The notes beneath the pieces are model-generated. The model did no database searches. It was not told where the DNA came from and saw only the letters and a program-made list of their open reading frames with translations. This document shows, piece after piece, positions 48,038 to 57,600 of a stretch of 64,000 nt of DNA. The stretch comes from CAVPDA01 sp963702495 (GTDB taxonomy: Bacteria > Pseudomonadota > Gammaproteobacteria > Burkholderiales > Rhodocyclaceae), in NCBI GenBank assembly GCA_963702495.1, contig CAVPDA010000004.1, forward strand, positions 310,001 through 374,000, written 5' to 3'. Made by a program: the position numbers and the translations under genes. Each line of letters begins with the position of its first letter. The first letter of the stretch is position 1.

Positions 48038-49030
48038 TCACTTCGGGGTATCCTGCAGCATGACGAACATCTCGATCTTGGCCACCGCGCGCAGCTTCGT
48101 CACCTCGGCCTTGATGGCGTCCTGGCGCTTGCCGTAGGCGAGGAACTCCCGCACCCGGTCCTTGACCTCGGCCAGCGGCACCTGGCCGGCGGGCTGGTAC
48201 TCCTCCAGCTTGATGACGTGGTAGCCGAACGGGGTCTCCACCACTTCGGAAATCTGGCCCGGCTTGAGGGCGAAGGCGGCGTCCTCGAAGGGCTTCACCA
48301 TGGCGCCGCGGCCGAACGTGCCGAGATCGCCACCGGAGCCGCGCGTCGCGCTGTCTTCCGAGTAGCGCTCCGCCAGGTCGGCGAAATCCTTGCCGGCGCG
48401 CGCGTCGGCCAGCAGTTCCTGGGCGCGCTTGAGCGCTGCGGCCTTGGCGGCGGCATCGGCATCCTTGTCCACCTTGACCAGGATGTGGCGCGCCCGCGCC
48501 GACTCGGCCCGGACGAAGCGCTTCGGATTGTCGCGGTAGAACTGCTCGATCTCCTCCTCCGACACCTTCGGCGTTTCCACCAGGGACGGGATCGTGCGAT
48601 TGATGGCGAGTTCCTGCCGGACATAGTCCCGGTAACCCTTCTCGTCGAAACCGGCGCGTTCGAGCTTGCGGAGGTACGCGTCCTCGCTCTTGAACGTGGC
48701 GCGAAACTGCTTCAGCGCCGCGTCCACCTCCTCGTCGCCGACCTTGACGCCGCGCCGCTGCGCCTCCTGCCACAGCACTTCCCGGTCGATCAATTCGTCC
48801 AGGGCTTCGCGCTTGAGCTTCTTGTAGACGTTGGGGTTGATCATCTTCGCGATGTTGCGCCCCTTGTTCGCCACATACTCGTCGAAGTGGCGCTCCAGCC
48901 GCTCGTTGCTGATGCCGACGCCGTTGACCCGCGCCGCGGTACCGTAGATCTGCGCCTGGGCGAGTCCCGGCAACAATCCGGCCAGGACGAGGACGGCGAC
49001 GCGCAGCGCCGGCAGGCACTTCTCAAGCAT
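48038..49030 (-). CDS. Periplasmic PpiC/SurA-type peptidyl-prolyl isomerase 2
   Basis: 330 residues, intact; start MLEKCLPALRVAVLVLAG at 49030 after gagga. Signal peptide to AQAQ, helical chaperone region (GISNERLERHFDEYVANKG; LIDREVLWQEAQRRG), then the parvulin domain with ARHILVKVDKDADAAAKAA, DFADLAERYSEDSATRGSGG, DLGTFGRGAMVKPFEDAAF and ETPFGYHVIKLEEYQ. Clearly paralogous to PpiC 1 at 44434. It starts 9 bases after the cytochrome fusion 2 stop, so the two are co-translated. Likely a foldase for exported cuproproteins of the cluster. Confidence 0.9.
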   Translation of the reverse strand: MLEKCLPALRVAVLVLAGLLPGLAQAQIYGTAARVNGVGISNERLERHFDEYVANKGRNIAKMINPNVYKKLKREALDELIDREVLWQEAQRRGVKVGDEEVDAALKQFRATFKSEDAYLRKLERAGFDEKGYRDYVRQELAINRTIPSLVETPKVSEEEIEQFYRDNPKRFVRAESARARHILVKVDKDADAAAKAAALKRAQELLADARAGKDFADLAERYSEDSATRGSGGDLGTFGRGAMVKPFEDAAFALKPGQISEVVETPFGYHVIKLEEYQPAGQVPLAEVKDRVREFLAYGKRQDAIKAEVTKLRAVAKIEMFVMLQDTPK

Positions 49031-49039
49031 GGCGGTTCC

Positions 49040-50625
49040 TCAATCGAGCCGGACGTAACTGCCGACCGGCTGGAAGCTGTGGGTGGACAGGTTGACCCGC
49101 ACGATATGGGCGCCCAGCGCGCCGATGCGCCGGTTCGGACCGTAGGAGATGCTCGGCGTCACGTTGGACTCGAAGCTGAACAGGTTCTCCAGGTTATCCA
49201 CGAGCCGGGCGCGGCTGAGATCGCGCCCCGCGCGCTTCAACCCCTCCTCCAGAACCTGGGCCGAGGCGTAAGCGGAGATCTGCGCCGGCTGATGGCGGTT
49301 GCCCAGATTGCGTTTCTTCTGCATTTCAGCCATCGCCGCCGCGCCTTTCGCCGTCACGTCCCGCGGCAGCGAAGGATAGGCGAGGTAGACCCGGTTGCCG
49401 AAGGTGGTGGGCAGATCGGCGGCGGCGCGCGCTACCTTGGCACCCGGCGCCAGCAGGTAGGGCGACCAGATGGCGTCGCGCACCAGGCGGCCCAGCGCCG
49501 CCAGTTCGGCGTCGCTGCCGAGGAAGAACACCACCTGCACGCCGCGCTGCTGCAATTCCCCCACCAGCTTGGCATCGGGCATCTGGCCCGGCGCGTAGGT
49601 GGCGCGCTGGATGCGGTCCCAGCGCCGCTCCTTGAGTTGCCCCTCCATCGCCTGCACCGTGTCGGCGTAGCCGTCGGCCGCCGGATGGACGATCGCGACC
49701 GCCGGATTGTCGAGCTTGAGGTCGGCGACGGCGAAGCGCGCCAGCGCCATGCCCTGCTCGCGCAGTCCGGGCAGGACGAAGAAGGTGTAGCGATTGACGG
49801 CGAGGGTGCTGTCGGGAAACAGGGTGAACGGGCCGACCACGGGAATCTTCGCCTCCTCGGCAAGGCGCGAGATCTCCCTCTCCACCCCCGCCGTGAATGG
49901 ATTGAGCAGGGCGAACACGTTCTCCTGCCGCACCAGACGCTCGGCGTTGGCCACCGCCTGCTTCGGATCGTCGGCGAATTCGGCGCGCACCAGTTCGAGC
50001 TTGCGGCCGAAGATGCCGCCCTTGTCGTTGATGCCATCGACGTAGGCCTGGATCACGCCCGACACCGCCTGCCCCAGTTCGGCCAGGCGGCCCTGAGTCG
50101 GCAGCAACAGGCCGATGCGCAGGCGCTCCGGCGCGATGCCCGGGTCCACATCGGCATCGATCTTCTTCAGATAGGCGATCAGGGCCGCCAGGTCGTTGTT
50201 CGACATGACATAGCGCGGCATGGCGGAATCCAGCCGGTTGCCGCCGGATCCTTGCCGAAGGTCAGTGCCTCGACCACCCCCTGCTCGTTGAAGGCGGGAT
50301 GCTCGCGCCCGTTCTCGTGCCGGTGACCATAGGACTTGCTCAGTTCGCGCCAGGTGACGATCGACGGTTTGACGGCCCCTTCCGGGCGGCCCAGGCCGTC
50401 CGCACCGTGGCAGTTGACGCAGGGCAGGGTGGTGCCCGCCACCGGCGTCGACTGCGGACCCACCAGAGCCTGCAGCGGGGCGCCGGAGGGGCTTGCGCCT
50501 TCGTGATAGATCCTGCGGCCGGCCTCTTCCTGCGGCGTCAGGGTGTCGGCCCCCGCCGGCAATGCACCGAGCAGGCCGAGAGCCGAGACGGCGAACAGGC
50601 GCGCAAGCGCGCGAATGAGGAACAT
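49040..50625 (-). CDS. Cytochrome c - periplasmic binding protein fusion 2 (one frameshift)
   Basis: About 528 residues from MFLIRALARLFAVSALGLLG at 50625. Cytochrome c domain with CVNCHGADGLGRPEGAVKP and likely Met ligand in SAMPRYVMSNND. It is followed by a Leu-binding-protein-type domain (LRIGLLLPTQGRLAELGQ; GINDKGGIFGRKLELVRAE; IPVVGPFTLFPDS; FLGSDAELAALGR). Near 50248 one base is off: the frame reading FGKDPAATGW should continue GGNRLDSAMPRY. It is paralogous to fusion 1 and is followed directly by PpiC 2, the same gene order as module 1. Ligand unknown. Confidence 0.85.
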
Positions 50626-50696
50626 GAATTGAGATTCCTGGAATGGACCGGTGCGCGCGGCGCACCCTACGGATTTTGCAGGGCGCGATCCGTTTT

Positions 50697-51359
50697 CTAT
50701 CGCGGCAGCGCCGGCAGCGGCAGATCCAGCATGTCGTTGGAGGCGAGCAGCTTGAGTTGCGTGGCGATCATGTCCGGCGCGGTGTTGGGCAGCATCTTCT
50801 TGCCCTTGTCGGTCTTGAAGTTCCACGCGATCAGCAGCGTCGAGTGGGACTCCACCTCCTCGGAGAACTGGCCGAGCTTCTTCAGGATGTGATCGATGTT
50901 CTCCTTCTTGCCGGTGAGGAAGGTCCAGCCGGGCACGTCGGCGTGGTGCTTCTGCGCGAACTTCTTCAGCGCCTGGGGCGAGTCGCGCTGGGGATCGCTG
51001 CTGATGGACACGAACTGGATGTCCTTGCCGAAGGAATCGCCGAGCTTGGCCCGCACCTGGTTCATCTGCTCGGTGATCAGCGGGCAGGCATCCTTGCAGT
51101 TGGTGAAGATCACGTTCATCACCACCATGCGCCCCTTCAGCACGTCGCTGTAGAAACGCACCTTGGTGCCGTCCTGGGTCAGCAGCTCGCGGTCGGTGAA
51201 GTAGGCCTGGGGGTCGCGCTTCGGCTTGTTCAGGGGTACGGCCGCCGGGGCGTCCGCGGCGGGCTTGCCCTGCGCCGCGCTGTGGCCTTCGTGCTCCTCG
51301 TGCGCCGCCGCACCGAAGGCGGCCAGGGCAAGCGCGGACAAAACGATGACTGCTTTCAT
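50697..51359 (-). CDS. SCO1/SenC-family protein 2
   Basis: 220 residues from MKAVIVLSALALAAFGAAAH at 51359. Signal peptide, a short His/Glu patch (HEEHEGHSAAQ), then a SCO thioredoxin-like domain with CxxxC in FTNCKDACPLITEQM and distal His in EEVESHSTLLIAW. Further blocks: VSISSDPQRDSPQALKKFA and GWTFLTGKKENID. It is more divergent than SCO 1 and 3, which resemble each other, so it may be a reductase rather than a metallochaperone. It lies 10 bases after SCO 3 and 71 bases before cytochrome fusion 2, a gap holding a GTGCGCGC REP variant. Confidence 0.87.
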   Translation of the reverse strand: MKAVIVLSALALAAFGAAAHEEHEGHSAAQGKPAADAPAAVPLNKPKRDPQAYFTDRELLTQDGTKVRFYSDVLKGRMVVMNVIFTNCKDACPLITEQMNQVRAKLGDSFGKDIQFVSISSDPQRDSPQALKKFAQKHHADVPGWTFLTGKKENIDHILKKLGQFSEEVESHSTLLIAWNFKTDKGKKMLPNTAPDMIATQLKLLASNDMLDLPLPALPR

Positions 51360-51369
51360 GATCTGCTCC

Positions 51370-52002
51370 TCAATGTTGATGGCCGGCATGGCGGGCATGG
51401 CTCAGTTCGTCCACCCTGGCCACGATGTCCTTGGGATCGGAAAAGCCGAAGAAGCGGGTCCAGTCTCCGCTCTTCGCATCGCCCACCAGCACCAGCGGCG
51501 GGTGATCCTCGAAGTTCGGGGCGTAGGCGCCGAATCCCTTCAGCACATCATTGACCGTCCCGGTGGGGCCGGTGAGCCAGGTCGATCCCGGCTTGGCGCC
51601 GTGCTTGGCGGCGTATTCCTTGAGGCGGGCCGGCGTGTCGCGCGCCGGGTCCACCGTGATCGTCACCAGTTGCACCTCCTTGCCCAGGCGTTCGCCGAGC
51701 TGCGTCTGCACCTGCGCCAGCAGCGCGGTCAGCACCGGACAGATGGTGGTGCAGCTGGTGTAGGCAAAATCGATCACCACCAGCTTGTCGCCGAATACGT
51801 CGCTCTTGAGCTTGACCTGCTTGCCGCTCTGATCCAGCAGAACCGTATCGGCATACTTGACCTGCACCGCCGCCGGCTTCTCCGCCGACTGCTGTGGCGG
51901 CGGATGATGATGGTGCGAGTGGTCCTCCGCCGCCGCGGCGGATGCCGCCAGGAACAGGGCCGAGACCAGCAGGGCCAACGGCCCGCCTGCTGCGTGGTTC
52001 AT
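51370..52002 (-). CDS. SCO1/SenC-family copper chaperone 3
   Basis: 210 residues from MNHAAGGPLALLVSALFLAA at 52002. Signal peptide, a His-rich linker (EDHSHHHHPPPQQ) and a SCO domain with CTTICPVLTAL and NFEDHPPLVLVG. The C-terminus is also His-rich (SHARHAGHQH), giving potential copper sites at both ends. Very similar in layout to SCO 1 (for example YAPNFEDHPPLVLVGDAKSG versus YTPNFAEHPPLVMVGDAKSG), so it is a paralogue from module duplication. Intact. Likely loads copper on oxidase 2. Confidence 0.9.
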   Translation of the reverse strand: MNHAAGGPLALLVSALFLAASAAAAEDHSHHHHPPPQQSAEKPAAVQVKYADTVLLDQSGKQVKLKSDVFGDKLVVIDFAYTSCTTICPVLTALLAQVQTQLGERLGKEVQLVTITVDPARDTPARLKEYAAKHGAKPGSTWLTGPTGTVNDVLKGFGAYAPNFEDHPPLVLVGDAKSGDWTRFFGFSDPKDIVARVDELSHARHAGHQH

Positions 52003-52132
52003 GCGTAATCTCCCAGGCCGGTCATTCGCGCACTCGCTTAGCGGTGGCGAATGACCGGAAAATCCACACCATGTAAGTCGTGCAGGGCGCGCCGTGCGCA
52101 CAGCGCACCCTGCGGCGGTCCAGTTCCGCGGC

Positions 52133-54159
52133 TCAACTCTTCTTCGGGACCTTCTTGGCCTTGGCCGGCTCAGCCGGCGCACCGGCCGGTGCCGGGGCCG
52201 CCGCCGGGTCGGGCTTGGCCATCACGCTGAAGAAGCCGCTGTCGTTGTAGCCCAGCTTGAGCGATGGCACGCTCACGTACACGTAGTAGGCGCCGACTCC
52301 GCCAGTTCGACCGGCACCTCGTAGATCCCTTCCGACACCTCCTTCGCGATCGAATCCCGCGGCGGCGAGGCCGGCACCAGGAAGTAGCGCACGATCACGT
52401 CCTTCAGACCCGCCCTGGGAACTCCGGTGCCCTCGATGATGCGGAAGCGCACTTTGGCGATGTCCTTCGGCTTGAACACCCGGCCCTGGGGCAGGAACTC
52501 GACACCGACGGTCTTGCGCAGCGCCTCCAGTTGCGGATTGGCTTTGGCGTCGGTCGAGAAGCAATGCACGAGCCGCGGCTGATCGAGGGAAACCGCCACG
52601 TCGAAGTGACCCGCGGCCGGCATGCGGAAGCGGCCGGCGAACACGCCCGGCTCGACCTCCTTCAGACTGCGGTTCACCACCGTCACCGCCCGCGCATACT
52701 TGCCGCGGCTGGCATAGCTGGACATGGGGGCGTTCATGCCCTCCATGTAGAAGTAGGTGGCGTTGTCGGCGGGGCTCACGACGAAGGCGGCCGCCTCGCC
52801 CAGCCCCGGCGTCACGGCATCCGCCAGCGGCAGGTCGCCGCCCATCTTAGGCGCATAGCTGCCGGCGGCGAAGCTCTGCAGGATCGGTTCCTTGCCCTGG
52901 CCCAGCGAACTCAGGTTGATCATCGTCACCCGCTCGCTGCCCAGGCTGCGCACATAGGCGAAGCCCTGCGTGTAGGAGACCTGGAACGGCTCCGCCTGAA
53001 CCTTGGGGCTGTGGATGATCTCGTTGCTGCCCGGATCGATCACATACACAACGCTCTCGGCCGTATTCACGACCATGGCGAAGCGTCCGTCGGGGGTGAA
53101 GCGCAGCGGTCCCAGGCCGGGCTTGGCCTGGATCGTCTTCATCACCTCCAGCTTGCTGCCGTCGATGACCGTGATCGTGCCATCCTTGCCGTCCGAGACA
53201 TAGGCCGCGCGCGACAGCGACGACCAGGCAATGGAAAGCGGCAGCGAGCCGGTCTTGATGTCCTTCACCTTCTTCAGGGTGCCGACGTCGAACACCGTCA
53301 CCGTGCCTTCGTCCCGGTTGGTGACGAAGGCATGGCGGTTGTCCGCCGACACGGCGATCTCGTGGTGGCCGCGGCCGGTGGCCGCCTTCATCACGACCTT
53401 CTTGTCGCGGGTGTCGATGACCGTCACCCCGCTGTCCTTCGGATCGCGCGAGTTATTGCCCACCCACAGGTAGCGGCCGTCGGGCTGGAGAACGATGCGC
53501 GTGGGCTCCGCCCCCGCGTCGATGTCGCCCACCACCTTGAAGCTCTCCGTATCCACCACCGCCACCTGGCCCGCCGCAGGCATGGACAGGTAGAGCCGCT
53601 TGACGTGACCGTGGTTGACCTAGTTGATCGCCGAGACTTCTTCAGCACCACCGAAGCCAGGTGCTGGTGCGCCCCGCGATCGACACCATGGGGTCGATCA
53701 CGGCGATGCTGTTGTCCTTGTTCATCACCAGCAGGTAGTAGCCGTTCAGGTCCACCAGCGGCCGGATGCCCACCGCGCCCTTGAGGTAGAGGCCGATCTT
53801 CTCGATGCACTGCTTCTGCGCGGAACCGGCCTGGCCCTGGATGTTGGCGCCGACGTCCATCCACGCCGCCGGCCGGTTGCCCTCACCGGCTTGCCGCTGC
53901 GCTCGTCGCTGATGCGGAAGCGCAGCTCGGTGAGCGCGCCTTCCATCAGTTCCGTGCCCTCGATCGGCTTCGCTTCGAAGTCGATGGCCATGCCGTCGCG
54001 CACCAGGCGCGTTTCCGCTGCGGCCGCCTTCTTCTCTGCCGCAACGCCTCCACCGGAGGCTTCGCCGCCTCGGCGGCGGCGGGAGCCGGGCGTCCGCCGC
54101 CCATCCGGCGAGCACGCCGCCACCAGCGCCGCACCCATAACCAGTTTGTTCGATATCAC
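52133..54159 (-). pseudogene. Exported YVTN beta-propeller protein 2, disrupted
   Basis: A paralogue of the 42190-44184 protein. The probable start is GTG 54159 (VISNKLVMGAALVAACS) after a gggagaaag site. The N-terminal YtkA-like domain is spread over three frames (VRDGMAIDFEAKPIEGTELM; WMDVGANIQGQAGSAQKQC). The propeller body (52273-53583) is one long clean frame with QVAVVDTESFKVVGDIDAG, GVTVIDTRDKKVVMKAATG and TITVIDGSKLEVMKTIQ. An in-frame TAG at 53620-53622 precedes it, and another shift near 52305 moves the C-terminus (YVYVSVPSLKLGYNDSGFF) to a new frame. Shifts alone could be errors; the stop is a substitution-type lesion, so real decay is possible here. Confidence 0.7.
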
Positions 54160-54340
54160 GTCTTTCTCCCGGATGTTGCGTCTCCAGGACGCAATCGAAT
54201 CGTCAAGTCGCCGCAATGTTACCAAGACCAAGCTCTGCGGCCATAACGCAGATCACCCGGCAGCCATAAGCTGCGCCCACCCGATTTCCTACGGCCGTGC
54301 CGGGAGGGCCTGCCTGACACACCCCGACCTCGCGCCATCC

Positions 54341-54541
54341 GTAGGGCGGGCCGTGCCCGCCACCCCGCCCCGGATTACACCACCGGCGTAGGGCGGGCCA
54401 TGCCCGCCGACCCCGCCTCACATTCGCCACCGGCGTAGGGCGGGCCGTGCCCGCCGACCCCCTCACATTCACCACCGGCGTAGGGCGGGCCGTGCCCGCC
54501 GACGTCACATTATCACGGGTAGGGTGGGCCATGCCCGCCGA
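54341..54541. repeat. Tandem array of five REP hairpins, 46-bp period
   Basis: Units begin at 54341, 54388, 54434, 54480 and 54518, all in the same orientation. The spacers are themselves similar (cacattc-caccaccgg type), so the array grew by duplication of a 46-bp REP-plus-spacer unit. It lies between the propeller start and the oxidase 2 terminator. Confidence 0.88.
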
Positions 54542-54617
54542 TCCCTGCCCCCGCAGCCGGTTTCGCCGGCCCCCGAAAGGAGGCCCGCGAAACAGGCCGA
54601 AAGTTCCCTCGTCGCTT

Positions 54618-54655
54618 GAAAAGAAAAGGGTGCAGCCAACCTGCACTGCACCCCC
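54618..54655 (-). terminator. Probable terminator after oxidase 2
   Basis: Arms gggtgcag (54629-54636) and ctgcaccc (54647-54654) with a 10-base loop. On the minus strand they are followed by ttttcttttc. It lies about 40 bases beyond the oxidase 2 stop, suggesting the propeller/SCO genes downstream have their own promoter or rely on read-through. Confidence 0.7.
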
Positions 54656-54693
54656 ATACCGACTGGCCGGGGGTCGCCCCCCGGCCAAACGGA

Positions 54694-57600
54694 TTACTGC
54701 ACCCGCAGCATACCCCAGGCACCACCGCCCAAGCCGGCGGCAGCGGTGTCGCGGAACAGGTAGTCGCCCGGAACCGCGTCCCCGCCACCCGCGCCGGTTG
54801 TCGGCTTGATGACGTAATGGGCGGAACCGATGATGCTCTCCTGCGCCCCGAAGTACATCTGCATCGGGTTGTTGCCGATCACCACCGAACCGACGTTGCC
54901 GATATTGGCGTTGGTCGGGAAGCCCTGCCGCGTTGCGCTGGGGCGCCAGGTACGGATCGCGCGGCCACACGTGACCGTGCAGCGTGAACGTCGTACCGCG
55001 GTTGCTGGAGTTCGGGTGGGTCAGTCCGATGCGGAACTGCTGTCCCGGCGCCGCCTTGAAGATCGGCGTCTCCGGATCGGCGCCACCCGTTAGGGTGTTG
55101 CTGAACATGCTGCCGGCGTTGACCACCGCGCCGAAGCAGGTCGCCTGAGTGGCCGGCCCCGCGAACGGCGCTTTGATTCTACGCGAGGCCGGCGCAGTCC
55201 GCATTGCCCGCAGCGGACAGCGGGGAGATGCCGAAGCGGAAGAACGTCGGCTCCGCCCCATAGTTCGCAGCGTTCAGGATCGTGTGCGGCGGGTTCTCGG
55301 GCAGGCCCGGTCCTTCCTCCGACTCGTTCTGAACCGCGTTACCCGAAGCGTAGCGGTAGTTCATCATCTTCTGCCACACCAGCGCGAAGTCACGATAGTT
55401 CTGCGCCGTCGTCGCCGGCAGGGTGTTGGTCAAGAGGTTCGTCACCTGCTGCGCGAGTGCCGGGGCAGTCACGTCGTCTTCATGCGCGTGCCCGCCACCG
55501 GGAAGGTATTGGTGGCGCCGCGAGGCTGCACCACGACCTGGCCGAACAGGCCCTTCTGCGGCTGCTTGACGCGGTCCGCCGGCAACGCATTCACCGGACC
55601 GAACTCCACCGCCGTAGCCAGCACCGCATCCAGGTTGAACCGGTCCGCCGCGCCGATCTGCGGCAGTTCGGCCAGACGCAGGTCGCCGGCGTAGAAGGTG
55701 TAGGTCTTCGCTGGGCCATCCGGGGCCACCGTCTGCACCGGGTTGATACCGACGTTGGTGCCGTCCGACCTGGTCACGTCGTACTCCATCAACTGGGTAT
55801 GGAAGCCCACTTCGCTGGAGGGACGGATCAGGTTGTTGGAGAACGTCGTCGCCCCTTCGACCTTTGTCCGGTCGCGCTTGACTGCGTGGCGCAGATCGTT
55901 GTAGTTCGGCAGGTCCGGAGCCACCGCCGGGAGACGGTTGCGCAGGGTGACCTGCACGCAGTCGCCGGCATTCACACGCAGCACCAGCGGTTCGACCGGA
56001 ACATTGGCGTTCAACTGGCCGGTAGTCGCATTCAGGTCGCGGGTCAGCACGTACAACAGGCCGGTCGGGTCATGCAGCGGGCCCGTCTCGTCCACCGTGA
56101 TGTGCTGCGCCGTGCCCTTCACCGTCGAGGTGCGCGCGTTGTACACAAGCGTTCCCGTACCGGTCAGCGGACCGCCCGCATGCAGCGCGGTGAGCGGCAG
56201 ATTCGGCACCGCCTGGTCGTTGGGTGTTCCAGCGCGCAGCACCTGCTGGCCGGTCGGCGTGATGGTCACGCCGGGGACGAGGGGCAGGGCGAGGTTGGCC
56301 GACACCGCGGTGATGTCGAAGGGCTTGAGCGGCGCACCCAGCGGGCATACGGCACGATCACCCGCCTGGAAGGCAAAGCGGTTGAACGGCTGCACCGGAC
56401 GCACGTTATTGGGCAGTGCGAACAGGTCGGGACGCAGGGTGTTGTAGTTGCGCATGATGCCCCAGTCGCCGTTCCAGAACCCGTCCTGCATGGCGTCCAT
56501 CATGTAGAGGTAATCGGCGGTGCCGGGACGCTGGCTGAAGTCCATGAGCACCGGCGAGGCGAAGGAGAACTGCTCCGAGATGCCGCCCGCGGACTGGTTC
56601 ACCCAGCCCGAGTTCGGCCCGCGGCCGAAACCGGAACCGGTCTTCAGCCACTTCATGCCGTGCACCGAGACGCTGTGCTCCTCCTCGTCGCCGCCGGCCT
56701 GCGCCTTGATGCGGACACGGTCGCCGGAGTAGGTCCTCAACATCGGGGTGTACGGATCCTTCTGCTCGAAGCCCGCGACGTTGATGTGCGGCGGGAAGGC
56801 CGTAGTGGCAATGTTGGTCAGAGCGACCGGGAAAGGTCCGGACTGGGCGTCACGCACCGTCGTGGCCACGTCGCCCTTGACCGGCATGCGGTTCAGTTCG
56901 GGAATCGCGCGCACGACGTTCGAGGAGAGCGCATACGCCAGATCGCCGGCCTGACCGTCGGCCTGGGCGCCGCAACCGGTGCGATCCGGGTTGAGCGGGC
57001 TGCAGTCCTTCAACGTGCCGTCGGCGTTTATCGGTGCATCCGGACCGGCCTTGTTCGGGTCATACACCCGCAGGCCCACCGGTTCGTTGCGGTAGTTCAC
57101 CACGAACATGCCGGGCTCGAGGAAGTCGATCGAGGTCGGGCACGGACGCTGGATGCACTGCCGGACGAAACCGGCCGGGGCTTCCTGGCCGGGCAGCAGG
57201 TCGCGTACCGCAGGCGACAGGGCACCATTGGCGAAGATCACCGCCTTCTCCACCGTGAGGTCGGGGAAGATCGGCGCCACCGGAACGATCAGCGGCGGAG
57301 CGATGGCAAAGCGGAAGGTGTTCAGGCCGCCGGGGAACTGGTTGTTGGCGGGACCGGCGTGGAACTCCTCGTAGAAGAGATCCTGCAGGGCCGGCGAGAA
57401 CGCCAGGTAGGCCTTTTCGTCGAACGGACCGTTGTACTCGCCCGCGGTGCCCGCGCCGACGTACACCCCAGCTTCGTAGGCATGCTGGAAGTCGGTGTAC
57501 TCGAAGTAGAACTCGCGGTAGCTGTCGTTCTTGGCGTCGCCGTCCAGGTCGCCGGTCAGGATCGCGGCCTGGAAGGAAGTCGGACCACCGTCGTTGCGGC

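Noticed and set aside
54341..54541. CRISPR-like array (23-bp repeat, 23-bp spacers)
   Set aside because: The spacers resemble each other, the repeat is the genome-wide REP hairpin, and no cas genes are present.
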